Assembly (NCBI RefSeq): GCF_907164915.1 | Contig: NC_061863.1 | Span: 43,373,382 to 43,437,381 of the forward strand | Direction of reading: 5' to 3' | Source: Impatiens glandulifera | Lineage: Eukaryota; Streptophyta; Magnoliopsida; Ericales; Balsaminaceae | Length of the DNA stretch: 64,000 nucleotides | Shown here: piece after piece, positions 20,751 to 32,150 of the stretch | Numbering within the stretch: the stretch's first letter is position 1 | How the letters are laid out: each line of letters opens with the position of its first letter | Translations under genes and position numbers: made by a program | The notes under the pieces: model-generated | Databases searched by the model: none | Told to the model about the DNA's origin: nothing | What the model saw: only the letters and a program-made list of their open reading frames with translations

Positions 20751-22761
20751 TCAAAATGAGATGAGATCGTTCTTCTTTGCATCATCGGCTCCTTCAGAAT
20801 TGTTACCCGCCTTCTTACCAAAGATCATCTCATCAAGATCATCCATCATCTCATCATTATTATTATTAACTCCGGCTGCTCTAGAACCAGACGGTTTTCT
20901 CACAAGGGTAGTATCGTCTTCTTTCCATTGCAGAGAATCTTCGGGCTCAACTGCAACTGGTATCATTGCAGGTTCAAGCCCCTGTCGAACTATGTCGGGT
21001 TTCTTCAAATCTTCATACTTGGAGAGGATTTTCTGCAATTCATCGTTAACATTCAAGGCTTCAAACATCAGAGCCTCGTTTTCCCCTGCTGTCTCGATCA
21101 TTCTCTGGACAGTGAATTGTGATCGATGGCACTGCTGAACAAGTGCCAGTGTTGCCTCATCCTACCAATATTAGTAAACCAAAGTCAAATGTGAGCTTCA
21201 TCGTAATCCTACTAACATTGTTTTAATCTTCTAGCCGGATTTCGTAATGAGCTTCTTTGATAATATACCCCTCCATGTACTATTGCAAATTAGTACAGGC
21301 TGTTCGTAAAGAATTTACTTATCGATTCGGCCAAAACTTGAATGAAAATAGCTCTTAATAAGAAAAGTTAAGATGCAGTCATATTAGTTCGCTTCCCTTC
21401 ATAATTAATAATTAATATTGAAAGACATTTTTACAAAAAACATACCAAACAAGATAAATTAACTTAATTTTTTGGTAAGAATAATTATACAGGCTCTTAA
21501 ATTACGTTTACGAGGTTAAATAATCATCACTTGAACGAATAATGCTCAATCAAGCTCCTGTTTATTACGTACCAACCTGCATATCTAGGTTTGAAGAAGA
21601 ATTGTAGATGAGACTAAAAATCACCCAAGCATGAGAAAGATAGTACAGATTCAACAACCATTTAATTCATTACTCCAAATATTACCTTATCTACCATTTA
21701 TAAGCTACTAACTCATTAACCCACTAACTTATTATACTAACTGCCCAAAAAGAATAGAAAAGAAGGTAAAATAAGTAAAGGAAACTAAGAAAATGTAGCC
21801 TTTGTGCACTATAAGAGGAAGGAAAAAGAAAAAATACCTCTGAAGCATCTTCGCCAGGCGAAGAGGAGAGAACTGTTGCGAGAAGCTCGGCACTATTACG
21901 TGCCACCTCTAATTCTTCCTGTACTTGCTCAACTGAGAAAGTGACAGGTGGCAAAATATCTCTAGATATATGTTGGGCTAAATTATCACTCGTTTCAGAA
22001 GATGTGATGATTGAAGGGGTGGGAGTGAATATAGGAGCCAAACTTTCATTATCTCGACCAGGGAAACGTATACCCCTTGATTTCAAACTCTAACATTAAC
22101 AAACAAAACATAAGTTGGCAATAACATAGACCACACTATTAACTCAGAACTTCAACAAATTATTGAAAACCCTACTCGTAATAACAATATCTTTTCATAT
22201 GGAGTATTGCAAGATTTGTAGAAAATAAACTATATAAATCACCTTGTAAGTTTCCTCAAAAACAGGCAAGTATCGAAGTTCATCAGTAGATTCTCCCCAA
22301 GCTTCAATCAAAATAAGGGCTTTGTTCCTGCTATTGATCACAGTCTGAGGATCATCAATCAACTTCACCATCTCATCAAGAACCCTCTCAGCCGCAACTT
22401 CAGAGAAAGCCTTCTCACAATTCTTAACAACTGTTTCAAGCAATACCAAAGCCAAGAACTGAACCCTGGGATTCTTCAACATTATCCGTTTCTTCAATCC
22501 ACGAATCAATTCCACACTATTGATCTTATCCAGATTAACCATGTCACAAAGTTCGAGATTTGTAGCCCAATCTGGCTCATCTAATGTCTCTGCTGTAGCT
22601 TCCTCCACAAGCTTATCAGTTTGATTAGGACCCTGAAAGAGCTCCTTCACCTTATCACTCATGGAACTCATACCAGCAGTCATTTTACGACTAACCTCTG
22701 CTCCACCGATCATCAACTTCTCACTAAAGGAGCTAACTTTTTCCAACAAATTGTCACTCAT
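20751..22761 (-). CDS. TOL1-like: TOM1-like ubiquitin-sorting protein (VHS/GAT), copy B
   Basis: Minus-strand exons 22761-22243, 22089-21838 and 21161-20751 join in phase 0 to 393 aa. Exon 1 has the same 519-bp length as in copy A, and the splice sites fall at the same codons. VHS (DEPDWATNLELCDMVN, DEMVKLIDDPQTVINSRNK) and GAT (FSVEQVQEELEVARNSAELL, TAGENEALMFEALNVNDEL) domains and the DDLDEMIFGKK tail are intact. The differences from copy A lie mostly in the linker (about 185-215) and the last 20 residues. Role as for copy A: recognition of ubiquitinated endocytic cargo upstream of ESCRT-I. It sits in inverted orientation about 12 kb from copy A with 4CL between them, pointing to an inverted segmental duplication that also kept part of the 5' leader. 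Confidence 0.93.
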
Positions 22762-23599
22762 CTTTATCTCTCTTTGCAGATGAAAACACCCAACTAAACG
22801 AGTTAACCTATCAACGAGTCAAAACACGAAAACCCTAATTAAACAAAACGGTCAGCGATCATCTATGATCATTGATCAGTGCAATATAACAACGAATATC
22901 GTAATATGCATATGATATCAGTTCCGATCACATAAAACATGAAAAAAAATCCAATAATCAAAGAGAAAACAATATAGAATTGAAAGACTGAGATGAAAAC
23001 CTTCGATCACGAATACCCAATTGATCAGATCTAAGAACAATCAATCAATCGTTGTTCTTTCACGAATTTCTGAACGCTTTAACAAATTTAAAGGAAAGAT
23101 CTGTGAATACCTTCAGAGGTAAGATTGGACTTTAATCAACTCTTGACTTCCCTTTACAGAGTAAACGACGATTTTCTTTATAAATCAATATTTTTAAATT
23201 GTTTCTTAAAATGTAATATCAATTTTATTTATTTATTTATTTTTAAACTCATAAATTATATTTTAATTATTTATTTTTATCTTTTCTAATTACAAGTTAA
23301 AACATCTAAATAAAAATAAAAATGAAAATAGAGAATATCTTAGCAATCTTAAAATTATTTTAGGATACTCAAAATACAGACTCGTTTGAGTTCTATAAAA
23401 TGAGTAAAGAAATAGATTAATTCGAACAAATTAATTATATGGGGTGTCGGACTATCTTTACCAAAAATATAAATAATGAAAGACAATTAAATTTGTTATT
23501 TTCTATGAGTTGTTAAACAATGTCGAAAAAATTATATCCTGAACATCTACCTATCAAAATAAAAAAAAAAATTATAAATCAAGGGAATGATATATATAA
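22762..23599 (-). other. 5' leader of TOL copy B and AT-rich flank
   Basis: Up to about 22,935 the sequence matches the copy A leader (telo-box AAAACCCTAATT at 22,829-22,840; TGATCAGTGCAATATAAC; GATATCAGTTCCGATCA). TC-rich leader text continues to about 23,160, then AT-rich DNA without recognisable features. Confidence 0.55.
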
Positions 23600-23756
23600 G
23601 AGTATTCGAATCATCTGATACGAAATCGTCTTTGTGCCCTCTCACAAGAGGGAGCTAATAATTAAAATAATAATAATAATAATATATAAATATTATATTT
23701 TTACCCCCACCACAAGAGCAATTCATAATAGAGGATCTCCCAACTATTATATATTT

Positions 23757-23899
23757 GGGATCCTTTGTTACAAAACCATTTTTGTGCCCATGTGCCCTCT
23801 CACTCTCACGGGAAGAGGATAATGATTATAAATATATATATATATATTACATTTTTATCCTTCCTTGGACATAGTGATAGTTTTGTAATAGAGGATCCC
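23757..23899. mobile_element. 143-bp MITE with GGGATCCT inverted ends
   Basis: The left end GGGATCCTTTGTTACAAAAC and the reverse complement of the right end GGGATCCTCTATTACAAAAC match, and the interior has an (AT)n run. A diverged neighbouring copy lies at about 23,605-23,746. Two more copies, in the same tandem order, lie at about 27,531-27,610 and 27,618-27,753. Confidence 0.8.
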
Positions 23900-23902
23900 T
23901 GC

Positions 23903-24324
23903 TAAGGACGGTAATTTAAAACCGTTCCGCGAAAACCGAACCGAATTGCCCTGTTTGAGACAGTTTTTTCCCGAAACCGAACGGAGATGGGACGGGAATG
24001 GTATTTGGGTCTCCTGCCCCGATTATGCCCCAAACAATATAACACATAATTAAATATATTAAATCACCAATATATTTATTTATTCACTATATTTTATAAG
24101 AGTTATAAGTTTATTTTTTTATAATAATATAAAGTTTTAATATATTACAATATATATTGTATTAAAAAATCCGTTAATATAATATTATTTTATAAATTTT
24201 TTTATTTTTTAAAAAATATTTTATTAACGGTGTCACGCGGGGATTCTTCAAAACTGAACAAAACAGAACGGGGCAGGAATGGTAAATGCATTCCCCGCTT
24301 CGAACCGCCTTATTTCCATCCCTA
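23903..24324. mobile_element. Non-autonomous hAT-like element, copy 1
   Basis: The left end TAAGGACGGTAATTTAAAACC and the right end (reverse complement TAGGGATGGAAATAAGGCGG) form imperfect TIRs, with GGGGCAGGAATGG/CCGAACGG blocks typical of a plant GC-rich-ended family. The flanking 8-mers ATCCCTGC and ATCTCTAC agree at 6 of 8 positions, consistent with an old hAT target duplication. The copy at 27,755-28,187 is part of the segmental duplication. Confidence 0.65.
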
Positions 24325-24337
24325 ATCTCTACTATAA

Positions 24338-24790
24338 GGAGAAATTTGATGAAATGGCCCTGATAAAGGGTCTAATTCCAAAAAAGATCAACGCCTAATA
24401 AACCTTGCAAAAAAGGCCTTTTCGCTCTACGAAATGTTCGTCCTACCCCTCGCACGCCCACTTTATCGTTTATTGACGCGAATTACCACTCTCACGTTTT
24501 CCTCTAAAATGTGTTTATGAACTCACACGATAATGATAATTCACGTTAATGGAAATACACGATTTACAACTATCGTGTTTTATTGTAAAACACATTTATT
24601 AACTCACGCGTTTTACAATAAAACGCGGTAGTTATAAATCGCATCTTTCATCGCATATATACATAATTTCCCCCCCCCCTCATTTTAAAAAAAAAACTTT
24701 CACGACTTTTGACTCTCTCGACTTTCCATTCACGACTCTCGACTCTCTCGACTTTCCATTCACGACTTTCCATTCCAACTTCCAACTTCG
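24338..24790 (+). repeat. Left TIR of the Mutator-like element, copy 1
   Basis: Inverse of about 33,001-33,501. It contains paired ACGCG/CGTTTTA motifs that can themselves fold (TTTACAACTATCGTG…GCGGTAGTTATAAATCGC). Confidence 0.75.
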
Positions 24791-25522
24791 TTCAAATCAG
24801 TTCAACATCATCATCGATCAACTCTCATCATCGTTCCTCGTCCGTCTCTTCGACCATACGTTTATGTGAGTTTATGGTTTAGGGTTTAAGTTTAATCTGT
24901 AATGTTCTTATTATTCTGTCGTTTATATTGATGGATATTGATGTATAATCCTTAGTTGTTAAGGTTTATGTAGTTTTTAGAGTTTATGTGTGTATATGAT
25001 GTTTCCTATCCAATGTTCTTCACTCACGAGTATTATATCAGCGTATTGTAATGTTCTTATTCTGCATGCATGCATGGTTTAGGGTTTATAATAACCGTGA
25101 ATTGTTATTCACGAACATTGTACCTATATTTATTGTATGTTTGTACTTTATTTGAACTGTTTGTTAATGTTTTATCCAATTTCCTCATATTCTTTGATGT
25201 TGCTTACTTGAGTTGTTATGTTCTATAGTTTAGGTAATTATAATGTTCTATATTGTAGGTAATTATAATGTTCTGGAGTTGTTATGTTTAATCCAATGTT
25301 GTTCCTTTTTTCTGTAGATGAAGTTTACCATAATTCCTGAGTTTGTTGGTAGGGTCTCATGGAAAACCAATATCTCAAACATTTCCACCAAGTTTGTTGC
25401 AATGGATCTAATGGAAAGGGTAGAACAAACTTAATTCCGATTTTTATTCAAAAGATCCACGTCACTGCGGTTCTCAAGAACGATAATTCATCAAATGCTC
25501 CTAAGGAAGAGAAACTCAAATT

Positions 25523-26428
25523 CATTATCAGTCACAAGTTGAACAACATTGTCAATACCAGTCCACTCAACAATCTTAGAAAACAAGTTGCACAATGTTG
25601 AAGCATCTGAGATGAAACCCGATGCATCAACAAACTTGACAAATATAATCCCTTTAGGACAAGAGACTAAAAAATTGATCAAAGACCTTTGTCTATCATC
25701 CATCCAACCATCTGTCATAATTGTGCATCCCGTGTCCTTCCAACATTTCCTATAATCCTCAACAATCAACTCCATTGATTTTTTGGCATCTCTCAACAAT
25801 CCAACACGTAGAGCATGATATGTTGGATGTGTATATCCATGACTCATTGTAATACTCTTATTAATCACTATTTGAAAATAAGGCGAGTTCAAAGCATTAA
25901 ATAGAATTCCAACATCATAAAATCACATTGCCCAAGCTAAATTAGTGTCATGCCATTTTTCCTAACTTTGTAATGCAATTTTAATACTTGGTTGAGAATG
26001 ATCAGAAACACCATGTTTGAAAAACTTTTGAAAAGCTTTGTCAACACCTTTTTTCTTTGAAGATGACATTGGCATTGTAACTTCTTCACTATCAAAACTC
26101 TCTAAATTTATCGACTTCTCCTTCAACTTTTTGAGATTCTCATAATTTAAGCCTATAAGCTTTTCCCGTACTTCATTTGAAACTTGTTTGTATTTCGCAA
26201 CATCTCCTTTAATTCCCATTAAGTGTTGCTCGAACCGAGAAATCCATCCACTAGAAATAGTTTTTTCACAAAATGTGCATTGAATTGATCTCTTACCCAT
26301 ATGCTCGAGTATAATTGCATATTCTCAAGCTGCATTCGACTTAGATCTGACATTTGGAATAACGTTTGATTGTGTTGTTGGAGTTTCAACTTCTGATTCA
26401 GGACGAGTAACTCCCGAGTTAGACATTC
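25523..26428 (-). pseudogene. hAT transposase fragment (BED finger and DUF659), broken
   Basis: On the minus strand a first exon starts MSNSGVTRPESEVE near 26,428. It is interrupted by a TGA (expected Trp), then continues GKRSIQCTFCEKTISSGWISRF…HLMGIKGDVAKY, a BED-type zinc-finger region. The expected last cysteine looks like tyrosine. After a gap with stops near 25,920 comes DUF659: CWKDTGCTIMTDGWMDDRQR, SLINFLVSCPKGIIFVKFVD, VVQLVTDN. Homology stops abruptly at about 25,523, so the dimerisation domain and the catalytic C-terminus are missing. Inactive. Confidence 0.88.
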
Positions 26429-27530
26429 CTAATAAGTTAAACAATTACCTATCAATAATTAAACAAACAAATTAATAAATAATTAACATATATTACAGAT
26501 TTGAAAAACAGTTATAAATAATTAATAAACTGAAGCCAATAATGTTAGGTGCAGTTCAAAGTCAGATGGAGTTGTTGAGTCAAGTTATAAAGAAATCTCA
26601 AACATATTTGACACTAGAGGTGGTGCAAAAGGGTTAACAAGAGATTTAGTGGAAAATATCCTGAAAATCACAATAGAAAATTGTAACATTGCCATGGATG
26701 CATCTAGAGAAAGAACTTCTTTTTCAGGATTTTCAGGTTGGAGAAACAATAAGATGTTTGCCTCATTGTCATCATATGTCATTTTTCAATCTTTCCGACT
26801 TAGATGATTAATAATTAATAATTAACATATATTCGACTTAGATCTATCATCTAGATTACTAAATTGAAGCAGTCAACAATCAACAAATCAGTAAAGAGTA
26901 AGCAAATGAGTAAACTCACACATCAAATTGAAGAACCCTAATTATACACTACCTAAATTGAAAAATCCTAATTGAAGAATCCTAATTCTTAGCACTTATT
27001 CTCTTATAAACCCAAATACACCAGTCATATATTGATTTGTTTGTTGCTCATAAATGATAAACCAACCCATTATCGGAAATACTACAAAAATTGATAAACT
27101 TACTTATGAGTTCCAGTTGAAGAACAACCGTAAATTTGACGAACAACCGTAGATCTGAAGAACATCCGAAGATCTGAAGAATAGTTGTGATCTAAGGTGA
27201 GTTAAGGAAAAAAATTAGATAGATCTGAGGAAAGTCGTCTTTTTTCTTTCGTTTTCGAGCTTCTCTATTTCAAAAATGAAAGAAAGAGTTAAGAAAGATG
27301 GTATAATCCTAAACTGTAAAAGTAAAACTAATGAAAGAAATAAATTAAATAATATTATAATAATAGTTTATATAATAATATTTCCAATCGGAAAAATCTG
27401 GTTTGATTTTCTGGTTAAACCGGACAGTCGGACCAGATTTTGACCGGTACGAAATGTGACCGTTTTGAAGACAAAATCCGAACCGCTCAATAAACCGTTT
27501 CGCGATTGGACCTCGTATTTTAAAACTTTG
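26429..27530 (-). mobile_element. 5' non-coding part and TIR of the hAT fragment
   Basis: Upstream of the transposase remnant on the minus strand. The block 27,380-27,530 is rich in CCGGTT/AACCGG. Its outer end, CAAAGTTTTAAAATACGAGG read on the minus strand from 27,530, resembles the ends of plant hAT elements of the AAAATACCGGTC type. Unit 2 of the segmental repeat starts on the next base. The 26,585-26,782 frame on this strand has no recognisable domain. Confidence 0.55.
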
Positions 27531-29090
27531 ATAAATATTATATTTTTACCCACTCATTGTAAGAGGGCACAAGAGCGGTTCATAACAGAGAATCTCTCGA
27601 CTATTGTATATTTAGGATCCTTTGTTACAAAATCATTTCTGTTTCCATGTGTCCTCTCACGAGGAGAGGATAATGATTATAAATATATATATATATATAT
27701 ATTACATTTTTATCCCTCCTTGGGCACAATGACGGTTTCATAATAGAGGATCCCTAAGGATGATAATTTAAAACTGTTCCGTAAAAACCGAACCAAATTG
27801 CCATATTTGGGATGGTTTTTCCCCGAAACCGAACGAGGATGGGGCAGGGATGGTATTTGGGTCCCTTGCCTTGATCTCACCCCGATTGTGCCCCGAACAA
27901 TATAAAAAATAATTAATTATATTAAATCACCAATATATTTATTTATTCACTATATTTTATAAAAGTTGTAAGTTTATTTCTTTATAATAATATAAAATTT
28001 TAATATATTACAATATATATTATATTAAAAAAATCGTTTATATAATATTATTTTATAAATTTTTTATTTTTTTTAAAAATTATTTTATTAACGGTGCCCC
28101 GCGGGGATTCACCGAAATCGAACAAAACCGAACGGGGCAGGGATGGTAAATGTATTTCCCGCCCCGAACCGCCCCATTGTCATCCCTGATATAAAAGGAA
28201 ATTTGATGAAATGACCCTGATAAATGCTCTAATTCCAAAAAAGGCACACGCTTGATAAACCTTGCAAAAAGGTCTTTTTGCCCTGCGAAATGTCCGTATT
28301 GCCCCTCGCGCGCCCACTTTACCGCTCATTAACGCGAATTACCACTATCACATTTTTCTCTAAAACGTGTTTATGAACTCACGCGATAGTTATAAATCAT
28401 GTCTTTCATCGCATATATACATAATTTGCCCCCCTCATTTAAAAAAAAAAACCTTTCACGACTCTCGACTCTCTCGACTTTCTATTCACGAATCTTGACT
28501 CTCTTGAGTTTCCATTCACGACTTTCCATTCCAACTTCCAATTTCGTTCAAATCAGTTCAACATCATCATTGATCAACTCTCATCATCGTTCGTCGTACG
28601 TCTCTTCGATCATATATTCAAGTGAGTTTAGGGTTTAAGGTTTAAGTTTATTCTGTAATGTTCTTATTATTCTTTCGTTTATATTGATGGAAATTGATGT
28701 ATAATCCTTAGCTTTTAGGGTTTATTTTGCTTTTAGGGTTTTATGTGTGTATATGATGTTTCTTATTTAATGTTCTTCATTCACGAGTATTATATCAGCG
28801 TATTGTAATATTCTTATTCTGCATGCATGCATGGTTTACGGTTTATAATAATTGTGAATTGATATTCACAAACATTGTACCTATATGTATTGTATGTTTG
28901 TACTTTATTTGAATTGTTTGTTAATGTTTTATCCAATTTCCTCGTATTCTTTGATGTTGCTTACCAAGTTTGCTGCAATGGATCTAATGGAAAAGGTAGA
29001 GCAAACCCAATTCCGATTTTTATTCAAATGATCCACGTCACTACAGTTCTTAGGAACGATAATCCATCAAATGCTCCTCAAGAAGAACAT
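27531..29090. repeat. Segmental repeat, copy 2
   Basis: Second copy of 23,600-25,515 (see that entry). It contains two GGATCC-ended MITEs, the TAAGGATG hAT-like element (27,755-28,187) and a left Mutator-like TIR from 28,197. It lacks the ATG-bearing exon start present in copy 1, joining GATGTTGCTTA directly to CCAAGTTTGCTGC at about 28,963. Confidence 0.82.
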
Positions 29091-30499
29091 CTCTAATTCT
29101 ATGGAGATGAAGTTCATCGTGAATGGAGAGGAGTTGTGCTTTGGAATGAAGGAGTTTTCCTTGGTCACAGGCCTCAATTTTAGGAGATTCCCTGCGGTGA
29201 AAACCATTTTCAATCAAGTTGAAGAATGTCCATCTTTAGTTGTCAAATATTTTAAAAGTAATATATTGTTAGAACATGAGACATTCACTCAAAATTTGTG
29301 TCCTGCTCTGATAAGGAATATGCATAGAAATTGGGGTTGGTATACCTGGTTTGTCATTATCTCTTTGTCCTTGACCCAAAGTGGATAATAAATATCAAAC
29401 TCCCCAGCATGGTCGAGGGCATCGACACTTTCCTCCAATTTCCATGGGGAAAGTTGTCATTTAGAGCAACCCTAAAGAGTTTGAACAAGGACTTGGAACA
29501 CGTTAGGTCGCTATATCTGGAGAAGAAGAAAGCCATGGGGAAGAAGAACAAAGACAAGAATGTCGATATTTATTATACCGTATATGGGTTCGCACTAGCC
29601 TTACAAGTGTGGACCTATGGGGTTATCAAAACGTTTGTCCCCAAACTTTCCAGAAATACGATGCTTCAAGCACATGAGCCTGTCTTCCCATGTCCAAGGA
29701 TAATATAGTACAAATCTAGTAGGAAAAGCACCGCCTCTAATCTACACATTGCCCTGCAAAACAAGGTTGTCAAGAAGGTGGAATTGTCTGAAGAGGAAAA
29801 GTTCTTATATACTAGGGAGGACTTTGAAGATATGAGGGTAATTTTTATGATTGCTTATTTGAACTTGATTGTAGAATGAGGAAATTTAGAGATATTCAAG
29901 ATGTAGTTCCTCCCAAACCTGATATGAGGAAGAAAAGACAAATTAATCACCCTAGCATCTCTCATTCTATTCATGTCAAACCTTCCATGAGAAGAAGAAC
30001 CCTCATCCCCAGCCCTAGCAGCTCTTATTCTGTCGAGAGCGCCACCGGGACTCAAGAAGATGACGTTGTCTCTCAAATGACTCCAACAATAACTCCCTAT
30101 GATAGATGTAGATTGAATCAATTGACGAATGAGCTAAATGAACTAAAAACTGAAATGAGAATTGAAATAAATCTCATAAAAGAGATGCTAAACCAACTAC
30201 AATAACAATTTGACATATATATTATCAGTCACACTAGGGGAGAAACATAGAAGGAGAAGATTGAATGAGGAATATGTGGATGTGCTTGTGGAGAAAAAGA
30301 AGGTGAATGAGGAAGACAAGGATGAGGAGGATTTGGAAGAGACGAATGAATAATATTTGGAGGAGGTGAATGAGGAAGATTTGGAGGAGGTGAATGTGTT
30401 GATTGAGGATCTGGTGAATGAGAATATTGAGGTGTGTCTAATTCAAGCATTTGGTTTAATTCAAGCATTTTGTCTAATTCAAGCATTTTGCCTTTTTTT

Positions 30500-31130
30500 A
30501 GAATGTGGTGGATAAGTTGAATGATAAAGACAAGGATGGGCTTATGGAGCTGAAGAATGAGGATGTGGTGGAGAAGAAGAATGAGGATATGGTGGAGGAT
30601 GTGGTGAATGAGGATGTGGTGGAAAATGTGGTGAATGAGGATGTACTGAAGAATGAGGATGTAGTGGAGAATGTGGTGAAGAATGAGGATGTAGTGATGT
30701 AGAAGGAAGACAAGCAGAAGAATGATGTATGTATAATTTAAACATTTTGTATAATTCAAGCATTTTGTCTAATTCAAGGATGAGATTGATGATGTGGAGA
30801 AGGTGAATGTGAATGATAAAGACAAGGTGGTGATGAGAAGGTGAATGTGAATGAGGAGGAGGAGGATGTGTTTGTGGAGAAGGTTGAGAAGAAGGAAGAC
30901 AATGTGTAGAAGAAGAAGGTGGTGCAGAAGAAGATGGTGGAGGATGATGTGTTTGCGGACAAGAAGGAAGACAAGGTGTAGAATAAGGTGGTGAAGAAGG
31001 CGAAGGATGATGTGTTTGTGGACAAGAAGAAAGACAAGGTGCAGAATAAGAAGGTGAATGTGGTGGTGTAGAAGAAGGACAATTAGAAGGTGGAGGAGGA
31101 TGTGGTGGAAGTGGACAATTCAATCCATGT
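30500..31130 (+). repeat. Coding minisatellite, AATGAGGATGTGGTGGAG type
   Basis: Irregular repeats of GAATGAGGATGTGGTGGA and GAAGACAAGGTG-like words. On + they read as acidic (E/D/N/V) repeats. The opposite strand gives long proline/serine-rich frames that are only shadows of the repeat. Earlier copies of TCTAATTCAAGCATTTTG occur at about 30,437-30,490 and 30,730-30,778. Confidence 0.75.
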
Positions 31131-31640
31131 CCAATTTAAGAGAAAGAGGTCGAGGTCAAGAATACTACTTAGTCCCTACACCGACCTTGTTGGAAAAAAA
31201 TGAGGGTCAAAGATCCATTCATGGACGATCATATGGTAAATTTGATCTGAAAGTACTGAAAGAGTTGATGAAATAGTTGGGAAAAAAAGTAAATGTAAAC
31301 AGTTGGAGCTTAGTACTATCACTGCAGGCTATAAATTCTTTGATACAATGCTGAGGACAACTAAGTGGCTCACTAATGAGAAAATAAATATCAGATGTGC
31401 TCTGCTAAGAAAAAGAGCAATCACGTACCCTAAGACTTACAAGAAGGATTTCACATTCGTAGATTGTCATCTTGCCCCTTTATTTTAATCACAATATGAC
31501 CAATTTGTTGCTGATAATGATCCAAAAGGCTATGATTTTGATGTATCTTTTTATGACTACTACTGGGGTAAGGAGGAAATAGATATGCTGATGTGGAGCA
31601 CGGTTGATGACATTTACGTGCCCCTCAACCTCGAAATTAT

Positions 31641-32150
31641 TGTCACGGGCTCAGTATTTTCACTGACGATCCGTGCGGCACTAGTTACGATCTTCTCAAG
31701 AACGAGTAACTAGTCAGCCTTACTCGACGCAACACTCGGCGTTTAATAGAATTGACACAAGAATTCTAGAGAGAGAGTAACTCTTACAAAGAATAGTAGT
31801 ATATTACTCGAATACTTGATGATTTACAATGTAATACTTCACAGGTATTTATAGGACTAATTCTAGTTGTTACATTGATTGTGCACTAATTTAGGGATTC
31901 CTTATAATTATCAATCAAGGACATTCCTTTTATATGTCAATTAGTGATGCACTAATCAAGGAATTCCTTTTAACTCTCAATTAGGTGCGCTAATCAAGGA
32001 CCTTCCTTTCAGCTTCCTTCCAGTCTAGAATCTTCTTTGGGTTGGGCTTAAAAGGGCTCAAGCCTCCCCCTCTTCTTGGGCCAGGAGGATTGAGTCATGA
32101 CATTCTCCTTAAGCCTCCTCTTTTTGGGCCAGGAAGATTGGGCTGTGACA
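31641..32150 (-). mobile_element. Solo gypsy LTR inserted in the Ulp1 domain
   Basis: 510 bp with inverted ends TGTCACGGGC and GGCTGTGACA. GGTATTTATAGG near 31,846 gives a TATA-type box on the minus strand. It shares ends and the GATCCGTGCGGCACTA block with the 2484-2876 LTR. TTAT flanks both sides (31,637-31,640 and 32,151-32,154). There is no PBS, PPT or internal region, so it is a solo LTR left by recombination. Confidence 0.9.

Larger units (their letters stand above)
23600..25515. repeat. Segmental repeat, copy 1 (MITEs plus left end of a Mutator-like element)
   Basis: Collinear with 27,531-29,090: first GGATCC-ended MITE copies, then the TAAGGACGG element, then the AAATTTGATGAAATG TIR, then TTCAACATCATCAT and GCATGCATGCATGGTTT. 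Copy 1 keeps about 185 bp (about 25,203-25,387), including an ATG-initiated exon start after CTGTAG, that is deleted in copy 2. Homology ends near 25,515, where hAT sequence begins. Confidence 0.82.

Noticed and set aside
30229..31123. Long proline/serine/histidine-rich open frames on the minus strand
   Set aside because: They are antisense readings of the GATGTGGTGGAG-type minisatellite inside the transposon gene. They have no domain, no plausible start context and no splice support.
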